Shown: positions 45,145 through 56,640, counted from the stretch's first letter. The stretch: DNA of 64,000 nt from Poecilobothrus nobilitatus (GCA_947095535.1 OX352772.1:97956934-98020933); one strand, 5' to 3'. Notes: generated by a model from the sequence alone, not told the origin. Translations and numbers: made by a program.

Positions 45145-46032
45145 TTGTCCAAAGAAAAAAAAAAGAAAATTTTTTTTCTTTTCAAAAATTTTATAATTTT
45201 TTGTCCTGAAGATCGAGCAAAAACCACATTCTCAACATCAAGCGGTCACTACGAATTCATTCGTATGCCTTTTGGATTAAAAAACGTACATGCGACCTTC
45301 CAAAGGCTCATGAATGACTTGTTGGCTGACTTAGTTAACAAAGTCATTTTGCTGCTGAATCTACTAATTTTCTAGGGCACGTTATCATAAACGGTGGTAT
45401 TAAACCTGATCTAAACAAAATAGAAGCTATTCAGAAAATGAAACTTCCAACTACTGTTGGATAAATAAAGCAGTTTCTTGGTATCAGCGGTTTTTACCGA
45501 AAATTTATAAAAGACTACATCCACAATAATAACTTAAAGTTAGTTAAATCCAACATTAAATTAATAGAAATCTTCGACAAGGAAAAAATGCTAAACTTAA
45601 TTAAAACGGAACACCAAAAAAAATAATCATCGAGGTATAAACGAAATATTTTATAACAAACAAAAATATTATTTTGCAAGTCTAATGAAACTAATAACTA
45701 CCTATGTTAATAATTGCAAAACTTTCATGCTAGCAAAGCATGATCGACACCCTATTAAATTACACTTTAAAATAACTGGAAATCCTAAAGGATTTAACGA
45801 AATCGTTCACATTGACATATGGTTCCCATGTAGAAACCAAATGTATCTTACAACCATCGATAAATACTCCAAATATGCTACAATACACAAACTCAATGAT
45901 AGAACATGGATTTCCATTTTGAAAGCCCTTAAAGAAAGAATGAGATTTTTGGGAAAAATGAAAAAACTTGTTTTTGATAATAAAACATGTATTTTACACA
46001 ATTTTGTAAAACTGAACCAATTTAAAAAATAA
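45145..46032 (+). pseudogene. Ty3 pol remnant, copy 2
   Basis: A copy of 41235-42122 with the same stop codons and the same RT deletion. Differences seen: T to C at 45378 (41468 in copy 1) and a Ser to Phe change in the integrase frame at 46004. Shared lesions show that decay preceded the duplication. Confidence 0.85.
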
Positions 46033-46939
46033 AACAACTACATAATTGATACCAGCAATAAACGAAATACTAAATACACATCTAAACAAACTAAAAGAAA
46101 ATTCAAGTACCAAAATTAAATTGATACTTTTGTTTGTACATTGTAATAATTTAGTTATGATTTTATCGATGTAAATATAATCAACTTTTAGTCACTCATA
46201 GATATTTTATTTATCACAAAATTTTGGTTTAGATTATAGAAATAACACATCATAAAACAGTAAAGAAAAAAAAAGTAGATAACAACAATCAGAAATCATA
46301 TGACAAACCACAAATGGATCAAATAAGAATAAATAAAATTGCAATTGTAAAATTAAAGTAAAGAATTAAAGAAAAATTAGGTTTAGGTATTTTGTTTATT
46401 TGAATTACGTTTTTATTATGTAAAACAAAATGTAAATATTAGAACTATGTTTTTGTGTATAAGTACAACAAAAATTAATTACACTTAATGAAAATTGAAT
46501 TTTTTTGAATTTTTTTGAAAATTTTTGGAATATTTAGATTAGGTATACAAAAGAAAACCTTTTTTATAAAAGCATTATTATTAGGTACATAAGTAAACAA
46601 AAAAAAAAATATAAAAACAACAAAAAAAAAAACAAACCAAACTTATATAAGTATAAATAAATTAAACTTAACTAAAATCAAATTTTTTTGAAATATGTAT
46701 TCATTTATTAATTCATAAAACAAATAAAAATGTAACACGTATTATTACAAAATTATAATAGTATTATAAGGTTATAAATATAATCTTATTTGAATTAATG
46801 TAAGCATTTTTCTTCACCATGGAAAGGTAATAAACTATTCAGAATTACCTAAATTAAAGAAAAAAAAAATGTAATAACAGGCTTTAAAGGAAATTTAAAT
46901 GCAGTCTTTGCAGGGTCGCAAAGATCTTTAGCAGGGAGG

Positions 46940-47343
46940 TGTTATATAATACACATATGTAATATATAATCATAATATAATCATAGACACATGCATCAGC
47001 ATTTACATTTAAAGCTTTTACTTCTCCTTCAACAAGATGAGACTAAAAGCTTTGTAGAATTCAGTATACATCAGTATTTGTAATTAAAACTTTAACTTCT
47101 TCTTTAATTAGAAGAGAGAACTTGGTAAAGTCTACAAGCTTTCCATAAGGAAGAATCATGTACCTATAAAACCAACAACAGAAACCAAAGTAAAGTCAGT
47201 ATATTATAGTCAATTTAATTAATTACATTAGCCTAACGCCAACTAAAAATTTAAATTAAAAAATTAATAAAGTTATAATACAGTTTAACAAAAACGTGTT
47301 TTAATATTAAACCCACGTGTTCCCAGAAAAGAAACCTAAATAC
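46940..47343 (+). repeat. LTR3 (3' LTR)
   Basis: 404 bp, matching LTR2 until CCTAAATAC, where it meets flanking DNA (GTATAACTATA). Confidence 0.85.
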
Positions 47344-47369
47344 GTATAACTATATAAAAGAGTTAATAA

Positions 47370-47950
47370 TTTTACATTTTCAATATACTGTCAAAATTTT
47401 AATTTTTTGTATAAAATAAAAATTTTGCATTTACATATAAAAATTACTAAAAATGTTGGCACTTACGTTTAGAATCAATTGAACATTGAAATAAATTATA
47501 AAATATGTTTATTTTATCATTTAAAAAAGTTTAAAATAATTTATTTATGTTCTTAATATGTATAAAGATATCAATAATTTTTTATTTTATGTAAATTTGA
47601 GTTATCCATAACTACCTAAATATTTTTTGTACAACCCTTTCTTTTTTATTATTTAAAAATACCATTTTGATTTTTAGATAAATTGTACAATGACAATTCC
47701 TTCCATATATGTATATACTAAAGATTATAAGAATGTATTAAACGTCAAAATGTCAATCGACCATTATTTTTATAACAAAATTGTCGATTTTTGTATGAAA
47801 AAAATTTTTTTTTCGCGAAAAATAAAGCAAAAAAGTACATTTTTTCGGTAAATTTAGATTCTAACGGTAAAAGTTTATCAAATTTTGGCCAATTTTTGGG
47901 GGTTCCGGACACGTGGCCTTTTTTTTTGCTGAGTTACACGTCGTATAAAT
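47370..47950 (+). repeat. Dispersed repeat copy 2, uninterrupted in the middle
   Basis: The counterpart of 32560-32845 plus 33700-33950. The middle join (near 47716) shows the repeat without the MITE-containing insertion. The Ty3 array lies immediately to its left. Confidence 0.7.
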
Positions 47951-49620
47951 GCCCCGAAATATCATATTATTTCCATTATTTATCTTTCATCTTTATTTTA
48001 TTTTTCCCTACAATATCTTACTTTATTTCAAATTAGCTAAATACTTTATTTTTTAAATGTCAACTGAATTCATTTTACACACGACATTTACAAAATTGTC
48101 TAAACTCTGAACATTCCTAAAAACTTAAAAAAAAATAAGCCATTTTTCTCAATTAGCTAGTTTTGACACTAGATTGATGAGAATAGAATTATCATCAATT
48201 AGTTTCTCATCCAGTTTTCATCAATTAATGGTCCATTAATGGACCAGTGTGGATGAAAACATTGATGTGTAATAGGCTTGTAAGAGACACCTCAAGCAAA
48301 GATAATACCTACATATACTAATAAGATGTCCATTCTCATACAAATTCTTTTAAAAGAGATTCCAATACGGGTCTGATTATTTAGTTTTTCTTTTCGAAAT
48401 ATTTTAACAAAACGAAAATAAATGATGAGTTCCACGAGCTTTTTTGATTTAATGTAGGTATTATGAAAGACTATAAATATATAAAACATTCCAAGTAGAA
48501 CAAATTTTTTAGTATAGAAAATCAAAATAAGGCTGTGGCCCCAAATAGTCACGACATCTATCAATATGAAATTTATTCATCTTTTATGTTATACTAAATT
48601 CGATTTTTTTCAAAATTTTAAATATACATAAACGTTCTTCATTCTTTTCTTTGATATACAATCATATACAATTTAACCTTGAATAAAAAACAAAAAGTTT
48701 TCTAAATAAAATAAATTGGTGTGTATGTGCATTGTGTAACTTCGTATTGCTATACAATGATAGATAATAATTTGAATACTGGTAATTTAAAGTAGGTTTT
48801 TGTAAGTAATTTAGATTCGATTGTACTTGTTATTTTATGTAAATTTCTTGTTCAACCCTTTTGAATTATTATTTAAAGAAAATTTTGTCAATTATTTTAA
48901 AGAATTGCCCTATGACATCACGTTTCAAAAATGCCTTAGTATTGGAAATCATGTGGCCATTTAAATAAATGTCATATTCTTTACTGAATTGTTTGTATGA
49001 AAAATTAAAAAAATTGAAAATGAAAAAAAAAATTATAAATAAGCTGTGAAAATAGAAAAAAGGACATTTAGTAATTCAAAATATGAAAAGGAATCATTTG
49101 GGATATAAAACAAATTGGCTGGAGGCGGGGTTTGGATTTTAATACTAGGGTTACATATCGTATACGTAGTCCGAAGTTAATAAACCGGAAGCTCGTCAAT
49201 CTAAAATATTAAATTTTTTCAAAATTAAATAAAAATAAATTAAGTTATGTATGTACTTACATAATGTTTCTTTTTACATTAATAGTTTAATAGATATCTA
49301 ATTAATAAATTTATTCTAATTATAATATGTTTTTATGTATTAGGATGTTCTTAAAATGTTACAATTTTAAAGAGATGCAGGAGCTAGGCTATCTAAATAG
49401 TACTGATTAGCAGACATGGGCGTTTAAGCATTATCACTGAATTTGCATTATCATTAAAAAGTTCAATGCTAATGAAAAAAATATTGCATGTTTTAAAAAT
49501 ATTCACATGGAGACTGCATATCTGAAAAAAAATTTTCGAAGGATACGAAAGAGCTGGCACTTTATTTTGACTTTCATATTTCTTTAATTTAATCAATCAA
49601 TATTTCTCTCATATCCAAAT
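47951..49620. other. AT-rich spacer, no gene; one palindromic cluster
   Basis: Apart from the inverted-repeat cluster at 48173-48267 I find no frame, RNA gene or terminal repeat that can be defended. Confidence 0.5.
48173..48267. repeat. Cluster of nested inverted repeats
   Basis: ATTGATGA (48173) pairs with TCATCAAT (48192). CATCAAT (48193) pairs with ATTGATG (48261). GTTTTCATC (48214) pairs with GATGAAAAC (48252). In the centre is an 18-bp perfect palindrome, TGGTCCATTAATGGACCA (48229-48246). The 95-bp block can form alternative hairpins or a cruciform. It may be a foldback-type terminus or a small MITE. Confidence 0.7.
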
Positions 49621-51825
49621 TTAATTTATCTTAGTCATTTGTTTAACACAACTTTCAAATGTCGTATTAAATTTTTTTAAAGTTTTTAATAAACAGTATC
49701 CTTCAAAGTATCTTGTCGCTACATCAGTGATCTCAGTTATGTGTATCGAAATTGTTTTTCCACATTCTAATTCTGACGAATTACCTACATCAGTATAATG
49801 CTCAAAATTCATCATAAGATCAACAAGTGCATCAGGTTGATGTTGCTCTTGAGTCAAATTAAAAAAATTGTTATTATTGGTGTTATCTAAAACGCCATTC
49901 CAATCAAGTTGAAAAAAGTATGAATCATCCTCTTGGCAATTAGAGAATTTTGATTTAAAGCGATATCATTTTGGCAAACAAAGAACTGAATTCAGAAAAT
50001 GTTGGATTATTTTTATTAACATTGCGCGCTCGAATTTTTCGGAATAAATTTTCAATTGGGTCTTGATTGAATTTGTTGATATAAATATAAAAAGACTTTC
50101 ATATTCAAAAAATAATGTTTCTCTGACTCTTAAAATACTTTCAATTGTGATACCAAGGCCTTTAAAGCAAAAAGGTTTTCTTTTGGTCTCCATTGGTAAA
50201 ACTTTCAAAACATAATCCTTCATTTATATAAAGAAATTTATATTTTGATCATTTCGTCTTAGAGGTGGGTTTCCATTTAATAAATTGAATAGACGGTTAA
50301 TTTTTTTGATAAATTCTGCTGTTGGTTTTGCAAATGGTTTTATATCTGACGGAAATTTGTTTAATTTTAATAATGTCTCAATTCCACAAGCAACGCTCCT
50401 ACTCAGTACTTGTACGATCAATTTTACACTCATTTTTTGAAAGTCTGATGGATCAATATGAGCCGCAGTTAATTTAGGACACATTTTTGTAATGCTAGTT
50501 TTTCTAAATTATACAGATATTCAATTATTTTTCAATTTATCTCACCATCTCCAGCGAACAAATTAGTTTTAATTAAATTATTTCTAATGCTTTTGAAAAC
50601 AGGGGGAATGTCGTACATAGCATAAAAATGATTACCTTTATAATTAAATTTTGTGCTGGATTCTGAAATCTGAAATTTGATGAATAAGCTACGATTTGTA
50701 GGTCCTTGATCACAACAGATTGCTCGTACATTTAAATTTAGTTCTTTGCAAATATCAATGCAATTGTATACCTCTACTTCCAGCTACTTTGTAGGTATAT
50801 TGCTCGGATAAGGAACATAATACAGCGGTTGCTTAAACTTTCCACAAATACTTCTTATCATAAAAACACAACATGACTTTGCACATATATTAAATCTTTC
50901 ATTGCGTCCATAATCTACAAAACCTTCGATTAAATCTTTTGATTTATTATAACATAAATTTTCCTGAATACTCATTTCATCAAAAATAAGAATAACTTCT
51001 TTTTGTTAGATTGGTAAATGATTAATGATATTTTTAATTTCGTTGCAAACATTTATGTCCATTCCTGGTGATAATGTTTTAATTTTAAACCATCTATATA
51101 AAGAGGTAGGATGTGGTAAATGTAAACCAAGTTGGTGTCTCAAGAAATTATAGCCAGCAGAAGAACGGAAAAAAATTACTTGTAAAATCCATCTTTCACC
51201 TTCTATAAAATGTCTTAGCCTGTTAGAAAGAAGTAATTTACAAAATATTTTTGAATTTGTATTTATGTTGGATAACGATTCAATTTTACTTTCCATTGAT
51301 TCTTGTTTTTGATGTTGTACCGTATTTTTTTTTTGTTTAAGTTTTGGAACCTTGCTTACCAGAACTTTATTTAATTTTGTAGTTTTATGCAATTTTGCTC
51401 TGATTATGTGATTTATGTTTTTTGAATCTTCTAATAGTTTTAATGTAATAATATTGGTTTTTAGCACATTTTTCACAAATTTCGTATTCAGTTGATTCAA
51501 AAAATTTTTGTGATTCTAAAATTTTTGCAGCCTTATTAAGTTCTTCTACATCAATACTTTCTTCAACTACTGTAGTGCAAAATTCAGTTTTTTTATTTAT
51601 ATTACTATAACTCAATATTGCTTTCGAAGAATCAAAAATAGGATCATCGTCATAGTTATAACTTCTAGTTAATTCTAAAAATAATTTTGGCAAAGCAGAT
51701 TTTCTTAAAAATTTATTTATTTACTTACTTAATGAATTTTAACGTACAAACGTACAAACGTACAAACATGTTGCTGTACTTCCGTCTATATTAAATTCAA
51801 AAAATCATTACTTACCTATATCATT
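49621..51825 (-). pseudogene. Second P-element-like transposase, body exons, frameshifted
   Basis: Minus-strand pieces: 51693-51385 (linker), 51500-51006 with YNFLRHQLGLHLPHPTSLYR, EVILIFDEMSIQENLCY near 50975 (a likely catalytic Asp), CCDQGPTNRSLF and YDIPPVFKSIRNNLIK around 50720-50590, FPSDIKPFAKPTAEF near 50340, and, in a frame shifted from 50223-49966, NKFNQDPIENLFRKIRARN, the P C-terminal signature. It ends at 49621. Similar in plan to the plus-strand P-like gene at 16780 but clearly a different family. Several frameshifts and stops; dead. Confidence 0.78.
51742..51767. repeat. Three 8-bp tandem repeats (CGTACAAA)
   Basis: CGTACAAA occurs three times in a row within the putative first intron of the second P-like gene. 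No function is inferred. Confidence 0.7.
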
Positions 51826-52014
51826 TGCTTTAAAATGTTTGCTACATATATAAGGCCTTCTATATAATCCTATATTATCGCGTGATTCACCTATACCACT
51901 TATCCATTTATTATATTTTAAAGTTCCCTTTTTAGAAAATTCAAAATTTCAACTCTGGAAAATGTTTCAAAGTTGCTTATATATTACACAACATTTCGTT
52001 CGTTTCCAAGACAT
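51826..52014 (-). pseudogene. THAP-domain exon of the second P-like gene
   Basis: From an ATG at 52014: MSWKRTKCCVI, two stops in a decayed middle, then KYNKWISGIGESRDNIGLYR and YICSKHFKANDIG, the THAP C-x2-H-F ending. A GTAAG donor follows directly at 51825. In P-type genes the THAP finger is encoded at the 5' end and binds subterminal DNA sites, which matches this position. Confidence 0.75.
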
Positions 52015-52344
52015 TGTTTTAGAATAATGTAATATATGTATATTTTCAAAAACTTATTTAATCAAATCTAAAACAACAATTCTAAAACATTTACTGCATT
52101 TACCACAATTAATAAGTATAATAAATAATAATCGGAATACCTGCACAAAATCAGCTAGGCTTTATTAGCTATAGATCGCTTGCTATTAATTTTTGTTTAT
52201 GAAAATGCATTGTACTCTCTATTCATCTGATCACTCTCTGATCAGTCTATTTATGTGTAATTATGTATGTAAAAATAAAATGTATGTAAGTATTTGTAAC
52301 ACTACAAAAACTACATAATAAAACAGTGCATTTTAATATTAAAA
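52015..52344. other. AT-rich spacer, left flank of HINE-like insertion
   Basis: No gene. The last 30 bp (TAATAAAACAGTGCATTTTA, then ATATTAAAA) match 56414-56441, where the same sequence continues without an insertion. Confidence 0.55.
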
Positions 52345-54544
52345 TGTAACAGTAAGTCGTAAGTCGTTTAAGTAAATGTAACAGTAAGGCGATGCAACCG
52401 ACTTATTAATACCCTACACCTGAATAATTCGAATTAAATTAAAAATCCATAAGTGTTTTTGGCAGCTGCTTGAACTTCTTCCCTTTTCTGTCTTATTCAA
52501 CTCGAATACAAGAACGTAAAAGAGGCATCCGCTTGGGATATGCTTGACACCCTTGTATAAAATTTTGAGTTTCTATCTTAATTATTTTCGAAGATTGGTA
52601 GTCCTTGGGAGGTTTGTGTCAGCTACCCGAATTGCCACTCCAATTCATCCAATCCATCTCAGGAACATAAAGAAAACTTGCCAGAACACCATTCTATTAA
52701 ATTTAAAGGTTCTACTTTTGTTGGTTTTGGAGATATGCTCGTTGCTCTTGTGCTCGTCCGGAAGTTTCCAAAATACGAACCCATGGTTTAAATTCTTTCA
52801 AATATCAGTTTCCAATTTTACAGAAAAGGAAACATAACGGAACACCTTTGTACTAAAAATAAAAGTTCTATCTTTGTTGGTTGTGGAGATATACTCGTTT
52901 GCTCTGGGGCTCGTCCGGAAGCTTCCAAGATTTGAACCCATGGACCAAATCCTCACAAATTTCAGAAACATAAATCAAACATGAAGGAACACCATTCTGC
53001 CTAATTTAAAGGTTATATCTTTGTTGCCTTTGGAGATAATATCAGTTGCTCTGAGGCTCGTTCGGAAGCTTTCAAAATCCGAACCCAAGGACCAAATCCT
53101 CTCAAATTTCAGAGGCCTAAGTCATACATGAAAGAACACCATTCTGCCAAAAGTAAAGGTTATATCTTTATTGGTTTTGGAGATAATCTCATTTGCTCTA
53201 GGGCTAGTTTGGAAGCTTCCAAAACCAAACCCATGGACCAAATCCTCTTAAATTTCAGAGACATAAATCAAACACGAAAGAACACCATTGTACCAAATTC
53301 AAAGGTTCTACCTTTGTTCGTATTGGATATAATCTCATTTGCTCTGCGGCTCGTTCGGAAGCTTCCAAAATTCGAATCCACGGTTCAAATTCTTTCAAAT
53401 TTAAACCCATGGCCAAATCCTCTCAAATTTCAGAGACCTAAATCAAACATGAAAAAACACCATTCGGCCAAATTTAAAGGTTATATGTTTGTTGTTTTTG
53501 GAGATAATCTCATTTGCTCTGGGGCTCGTTCGGAAGCTTCCAAAATCCAAACCCATGGACCACATCCTCTTAAATTTTAGAGACATAAATCAAACTGGAA
53601 GAAACATCACTATAAAAAATTTAAAGGTTCTATCTTTATTGGTTTTGGAGATAATCTCGTTTGCTCTGGGGCTCGTTCGGAAGCTTCTAAAACCCGAACC
53701 CATGGACCAAATCTTCTCACATTTCAGAGACTTAAATAAAACATGAAAGGACACCACCCTGCCAAATTTAAAGGTTATATCTTTGTTGGTTTTGGAAATA
53801 ATCTCATTTGCTCTGGTGCTCGTTCGGAAGCTTCCAAATCCAAACCCATGGACCAAATCCTCTTAAATTTCAGAGGCCTAAATCATACATGAAAGAACAC
53901 CATTCTGCCAAAAGTAAAGGTTATATCTTTATTGGTTTTGGAGTAAATCTCATTTGCTCTGGAGCTCGTTCGGAAGCTTCCAAATCCAAACCCACGGACC
54001 AAATCCTCTTAAATTTCAGAGACATAAATCGAACGGGAAGGAACATCATTGAACAAAATTTAAAAGTTCTATCTTTGTTGGTTTTGGAGATAATCTCATT
54101 TGCTCTGGTGCTCGTTCGGAAGCTTCCAAAACCCAAACCCATGGACCAAATCCTCTTAAATTTCAGAGACATAAATGGAACGGGAAGAAACATCATTGTA
54201 AAAAATTTGAAGGTTCTATCTTTCTTGGTTTTGGAGATAATCTCGTTTGCTCCGGAATCATTCGGAAGCTTCCAGAATCCGAACCCATGGACGGATTTTG
54301 TCCAGATTCGAACTTAGCCTTTCTTTCGTAATTAGTAACCTACTATATAAATTTCATCAAGATAGCATCATTATTTTTTGAGTTATCGTGCGTACGGACG
54401 GTAACGCTAAATCGCTAAATCGACTCCGGCGGTGATCCTGATTCAGAATATATATACATGTCTATACCTAACTCGCTTCCTTTTGGTGGTTACAAACACC
54501 ATACCAAAGTTAATATATCCTATACTTTAGGTGTAGGGTATCAA
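52345..54544 (+). mobile_element. HINE/DINE-1-like element with central tandem repeats
   Basis: Subterminal inverted repeats TACCCTACACCT (52410-52421) and AGGTGTAGGGTA (54529-54540) enclose a central tandem array. At the 3' end ATATCCTATAC-TTTAG-GTGTAGGGTAT can form an 11-bp stem allowing G-U pairs. A GTGCGTACGGACGG microsatellite-like core and GGTTACAAACACC lie before the 3' end. These features match what is known of Drosophila Helentron-derived DINE-1/HINE elements, including the DINE-TR1 type that carries about 150-bp central repeats. Boundaries are fixed by the unoccupied paralogous site at about 56440. No protein is coded. Confidence 0.72.
52690..54310 (+). repeat. Central tandem repeat, about 147-bp unit, about 11 copies
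   Basis: Using CTCGTTCGGAAGCTTCC as a landmark, units start near 52752, 52910, 53057, 53205, 53350, 53524, 53672, 53819, 53965, 54111 and 54258: spacing 158, 147, 148, 145, 174, 148, 147, 146, 146, 147. The 174-bp unit carries an extra partial duplication. Since 147 is divisible by three, chance frames stay open across several units; these are not genes. Copies differ by scattered changes. Confidence 0.93.
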
Positions 54545-54611
54545 AAAATAGGTTAAGGAAAAATGAATTTTTTAGATTAAGTTATTCAGAATTACTTTAC
54601 AAATTATAAAA

Positions 54612-55888
54612 AAAACGAGGAAGAATACAGTTAATAAATATAATTTTAAATATTATATTATATTATATTTAAATATTCCATTGACAGAATAATTTCTTAT
54701 AAGTACAATAAAATACATATATGTATGTAAATACGGCACTATATAATATACATATATACTCTTATCATTCACTCACTAGTGGCATATACGATATGTAAAT
54801 AAACATGATATTATATAAGTATGTATGTATATCAATATCATATAAATAAAAATTCTTCAAGCAACCGTTATGTTGTTTATTTATTTACATTTTTTTTGTA
54901 CTACGCATTATATCCTCAACAATTTCAAATTATCTAGTAAAACAATATGCAAAAAATTCGTTACAGAAATTTGTTAGAAAATTTGAAAAAACCAAATAAC
55001 ACTTTCGTCAATTATAAAGTAACCCTATATTATTAAAAAAAGTTGTTAACAGAAATAAGAATATAATGTTGAAGCTTTAATTTTTGTGTATTACTTCAAA
55101 AAAATTTTAACAGGTGTTCAAGTTACAGGTGTTTAAAAATAGGAAATTTTCAGTTTTTGACCCCTTACAGCTCCTAAACGTGTGGTGATATAAAAAAAAT
55201 TTCTGAAATGACTCATACTTATTTTCAAAGATCTAACTTCTGTCAATTTCAAGTTTCCAACTTAAACCGTTTAGAAGATAGAAGGGTTAAAGGATTTTGC
55301 AAAATTTGAGTTTCGCATAACGGTAAATTAAGACACCGTATGCCACAAATATATATTTATTGTATATATACTTTTAAAGCTAATAAAAGTAGTAATCGTT
55401 TGGAGTTTTCAAAATGAAGATATACCTTATACAACTTGTGCTATAACAATTTAAATATAGAGCTTTTATGAACCTTTGGGGAGCTGTAGCTGCGTAACGG
55501 GTGGGGCTACAAAAAAAAGTTATTAAAAATAAAATTAATATTTTTATGAGATCTATCAGCAGTTAAAATTTCATAGCTCTATTTCAAAAAAAATGTGGGG
55601 ATCTAACAGTTAGGTGTTCGAGAGCTACCCTAAGTTTTGGTCCAAACTTAACCAAAAAAAATAGGGAACCTACAAATTACTCCCAGAATATTTTGAGTAA
55701 ATTTCAAGATTCTAGCTTTCTTAGTTTTTGAGTTAGCGTGCTGACGGACGGACGGACATGGCTCAAAAGTCTTAGAATTTTTTTTTGATCCGATCCATAC
55801 CTTTGAAGGTATATCTAGCTCGCTTATTTCGAGGTGTTACAAACGGAGGAGTAATTTTATTATACCCGATCCTATCGTACGGGTATAA
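54612..55888 (+). mobile_element. HINE-like element family 2, copy 1 (5' internal deletion)
   Basis: Starts AAAACGAGGAAGAATACAGTT and ends with a 3' hairpin TATACCCG...CGGGTATA (55861-55887), preceded by GACGGACGGACGGACATGGC near 55743 and GGTGTTACAAACGG. About 300 bp present in copy 2 (56662-56957), including the 5' subterminal repeat, is missing. No coding capacity: the apparent frame at 55785 is chance. Confidence 0.7.
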
Positions 55889-56009
55889 TAAACAAAATTC
55901 AGAATCTTTATGTAACATAAAAATTAAAACATTTTTCTATTTATGCAAAAGTCGTTACTTTAATTTAAAACCTTATAAATTTAAAAAACTTCATTTACCT
56001 AACTAAAGG

Positions 56010-56151
56010 TTAAAAAAGTTATATTTAAATTCTAAAAACGAAATATTTTTAAGTTAAGATAAGTTTCATATATTTTTAAATAACGTACGTATTGCACTTG
56101 ATTTTTCACTTTAAAATAAAAATCTTATTAATTAACACTTCCTTATTTTTT
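56010..56151 (+). repeat. Flanking segment duplicated at 58225-58347
   Basis: AATTCTAAAAACGAAATATT through AACACTTCCTTATTTTTT matches 58234-58347 in order. The match stops exactly where the interleaved inverted-repeat motif begins at 56152. Confidence 0.75.
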
Positions 56152-56250
56152 CCTGGGTCAAAACTACATATTAGATAAGTGTAATAATGAAAAGAGGAAT
56201 GGAGTCGCGATAGGGAATTGACCCAGGACCTTTTTGGTAGGTTGACTCCA
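56152..56250. other. Interleaved inverted-repeat motif, copy 2
   Basis: Arm A CCTGGGTCA (56152-56160) pairs with TGACCCAGG (56219-56227). Arm B TGGAGTC (56200-56206) pairs with GACTCCA (56244-56250). Offsets A to B 49, A to A' 67, A' to B' 25, against 49, 66 and 25 in copy 1, although most bases between the arms differ. It begins precisely at the break in homology between paralogous flanks, which suggests an insertion. Confidence 0.65.
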
Positions 56251-56413
56251 GTTCCAAAAAAATAAATATACTCAATAAATATTACAAAAAGATGACCCAA
56301 ATCAAATTGGCTTAAAATTATTTATTATACCTACTATCGAAAATAGATAAAGAAAAACTAAATTTTTTAGATTAAGTTAAAATAAAAAAAAAACACAACA
56401 CAAAATACGTATG

Positions 56414-56638
56414 TAATAAAACAATGAATTTTAATATTAAAAATAGGTGAAGGGAAATTTAATTTTTTAGATTAAGTTATTCAACATTACTTTACAAATT
56501 ATAAACAAAAAAAATAAACAAAATTCAAAATCTTTATGTAACATAAAAATTAAAACATTTTTCTATTTATACAAAAGTCGTTACTTTAATTTAAAAGCAT
56601 AAAAATTTAAAAAACTTTCTTCCCCTAACTAAACTAAA
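56414..56638 (+). repeat. Paralogous site lacking both HINE-like insertions
   Basis: The sequence runs continuously through words that at the first locus are split: ATTTTAATATTAAAA is followed at once by ATAGGTGAAGGG (first locus: 52344, then 54545), and ACAAATTATAAA by TAAACAAAATTC (first locus: 54611, then 55889). This gives clean boundaries for the two insertions. Confidence 0.75.
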
Positions 56639-56640
56639 GT

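Larger units (their letters stand above)
39110..47343 (+). mobile_element. Ty3/gypsy element of 17.6-like type in LTR-int-LTR-int-LTR array
   Basis: Three LTRs (39110, 43029, 46940) flank two nearly identical internal regions with a period of 3,911 bp. Each internal region starts with the same tRNA-primer site and ends with a polypurine tract. Internal sequences carry the same deletions and stops, and LTR2 equals LTR3 while LTR1 differs at many positions. So the internal-plus-LTR unit was duplicated as DNA after the element had decayed, by unequal exchange (or an assembly effect). No envelope gene was recognised. Confidence 0.88.

Noticed and set aside
39110..47343. Two independent insertions of the same LTR element side by side
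   Set aside because: The shared central LTR, identical lesions in both internal regions and identical LTR2/LTR3 fit duplication of one insertion better than two insertions.
52690..54310. CRISPR-like array
   Set aside because: Units are contiguous 147-bp repeats with no short repeat/unique spacer alternation, and the DNA is eukaryotic.
52544..54317. Several overlapping 85-169 codon frames on both strands
   Set aside because: They arise because the tandem unit is about 147 bp, a multiple of three, so chance frames stay open across units. The peptides simply repeat the satellite and match no family.
55785..56006. 73-codon frame starting MIRSIPLKVYLARLF
   Set aside because: It crosses the 3' end of a HINE-like element into flanking AT-rich DNA and is not preserved in the second copy.
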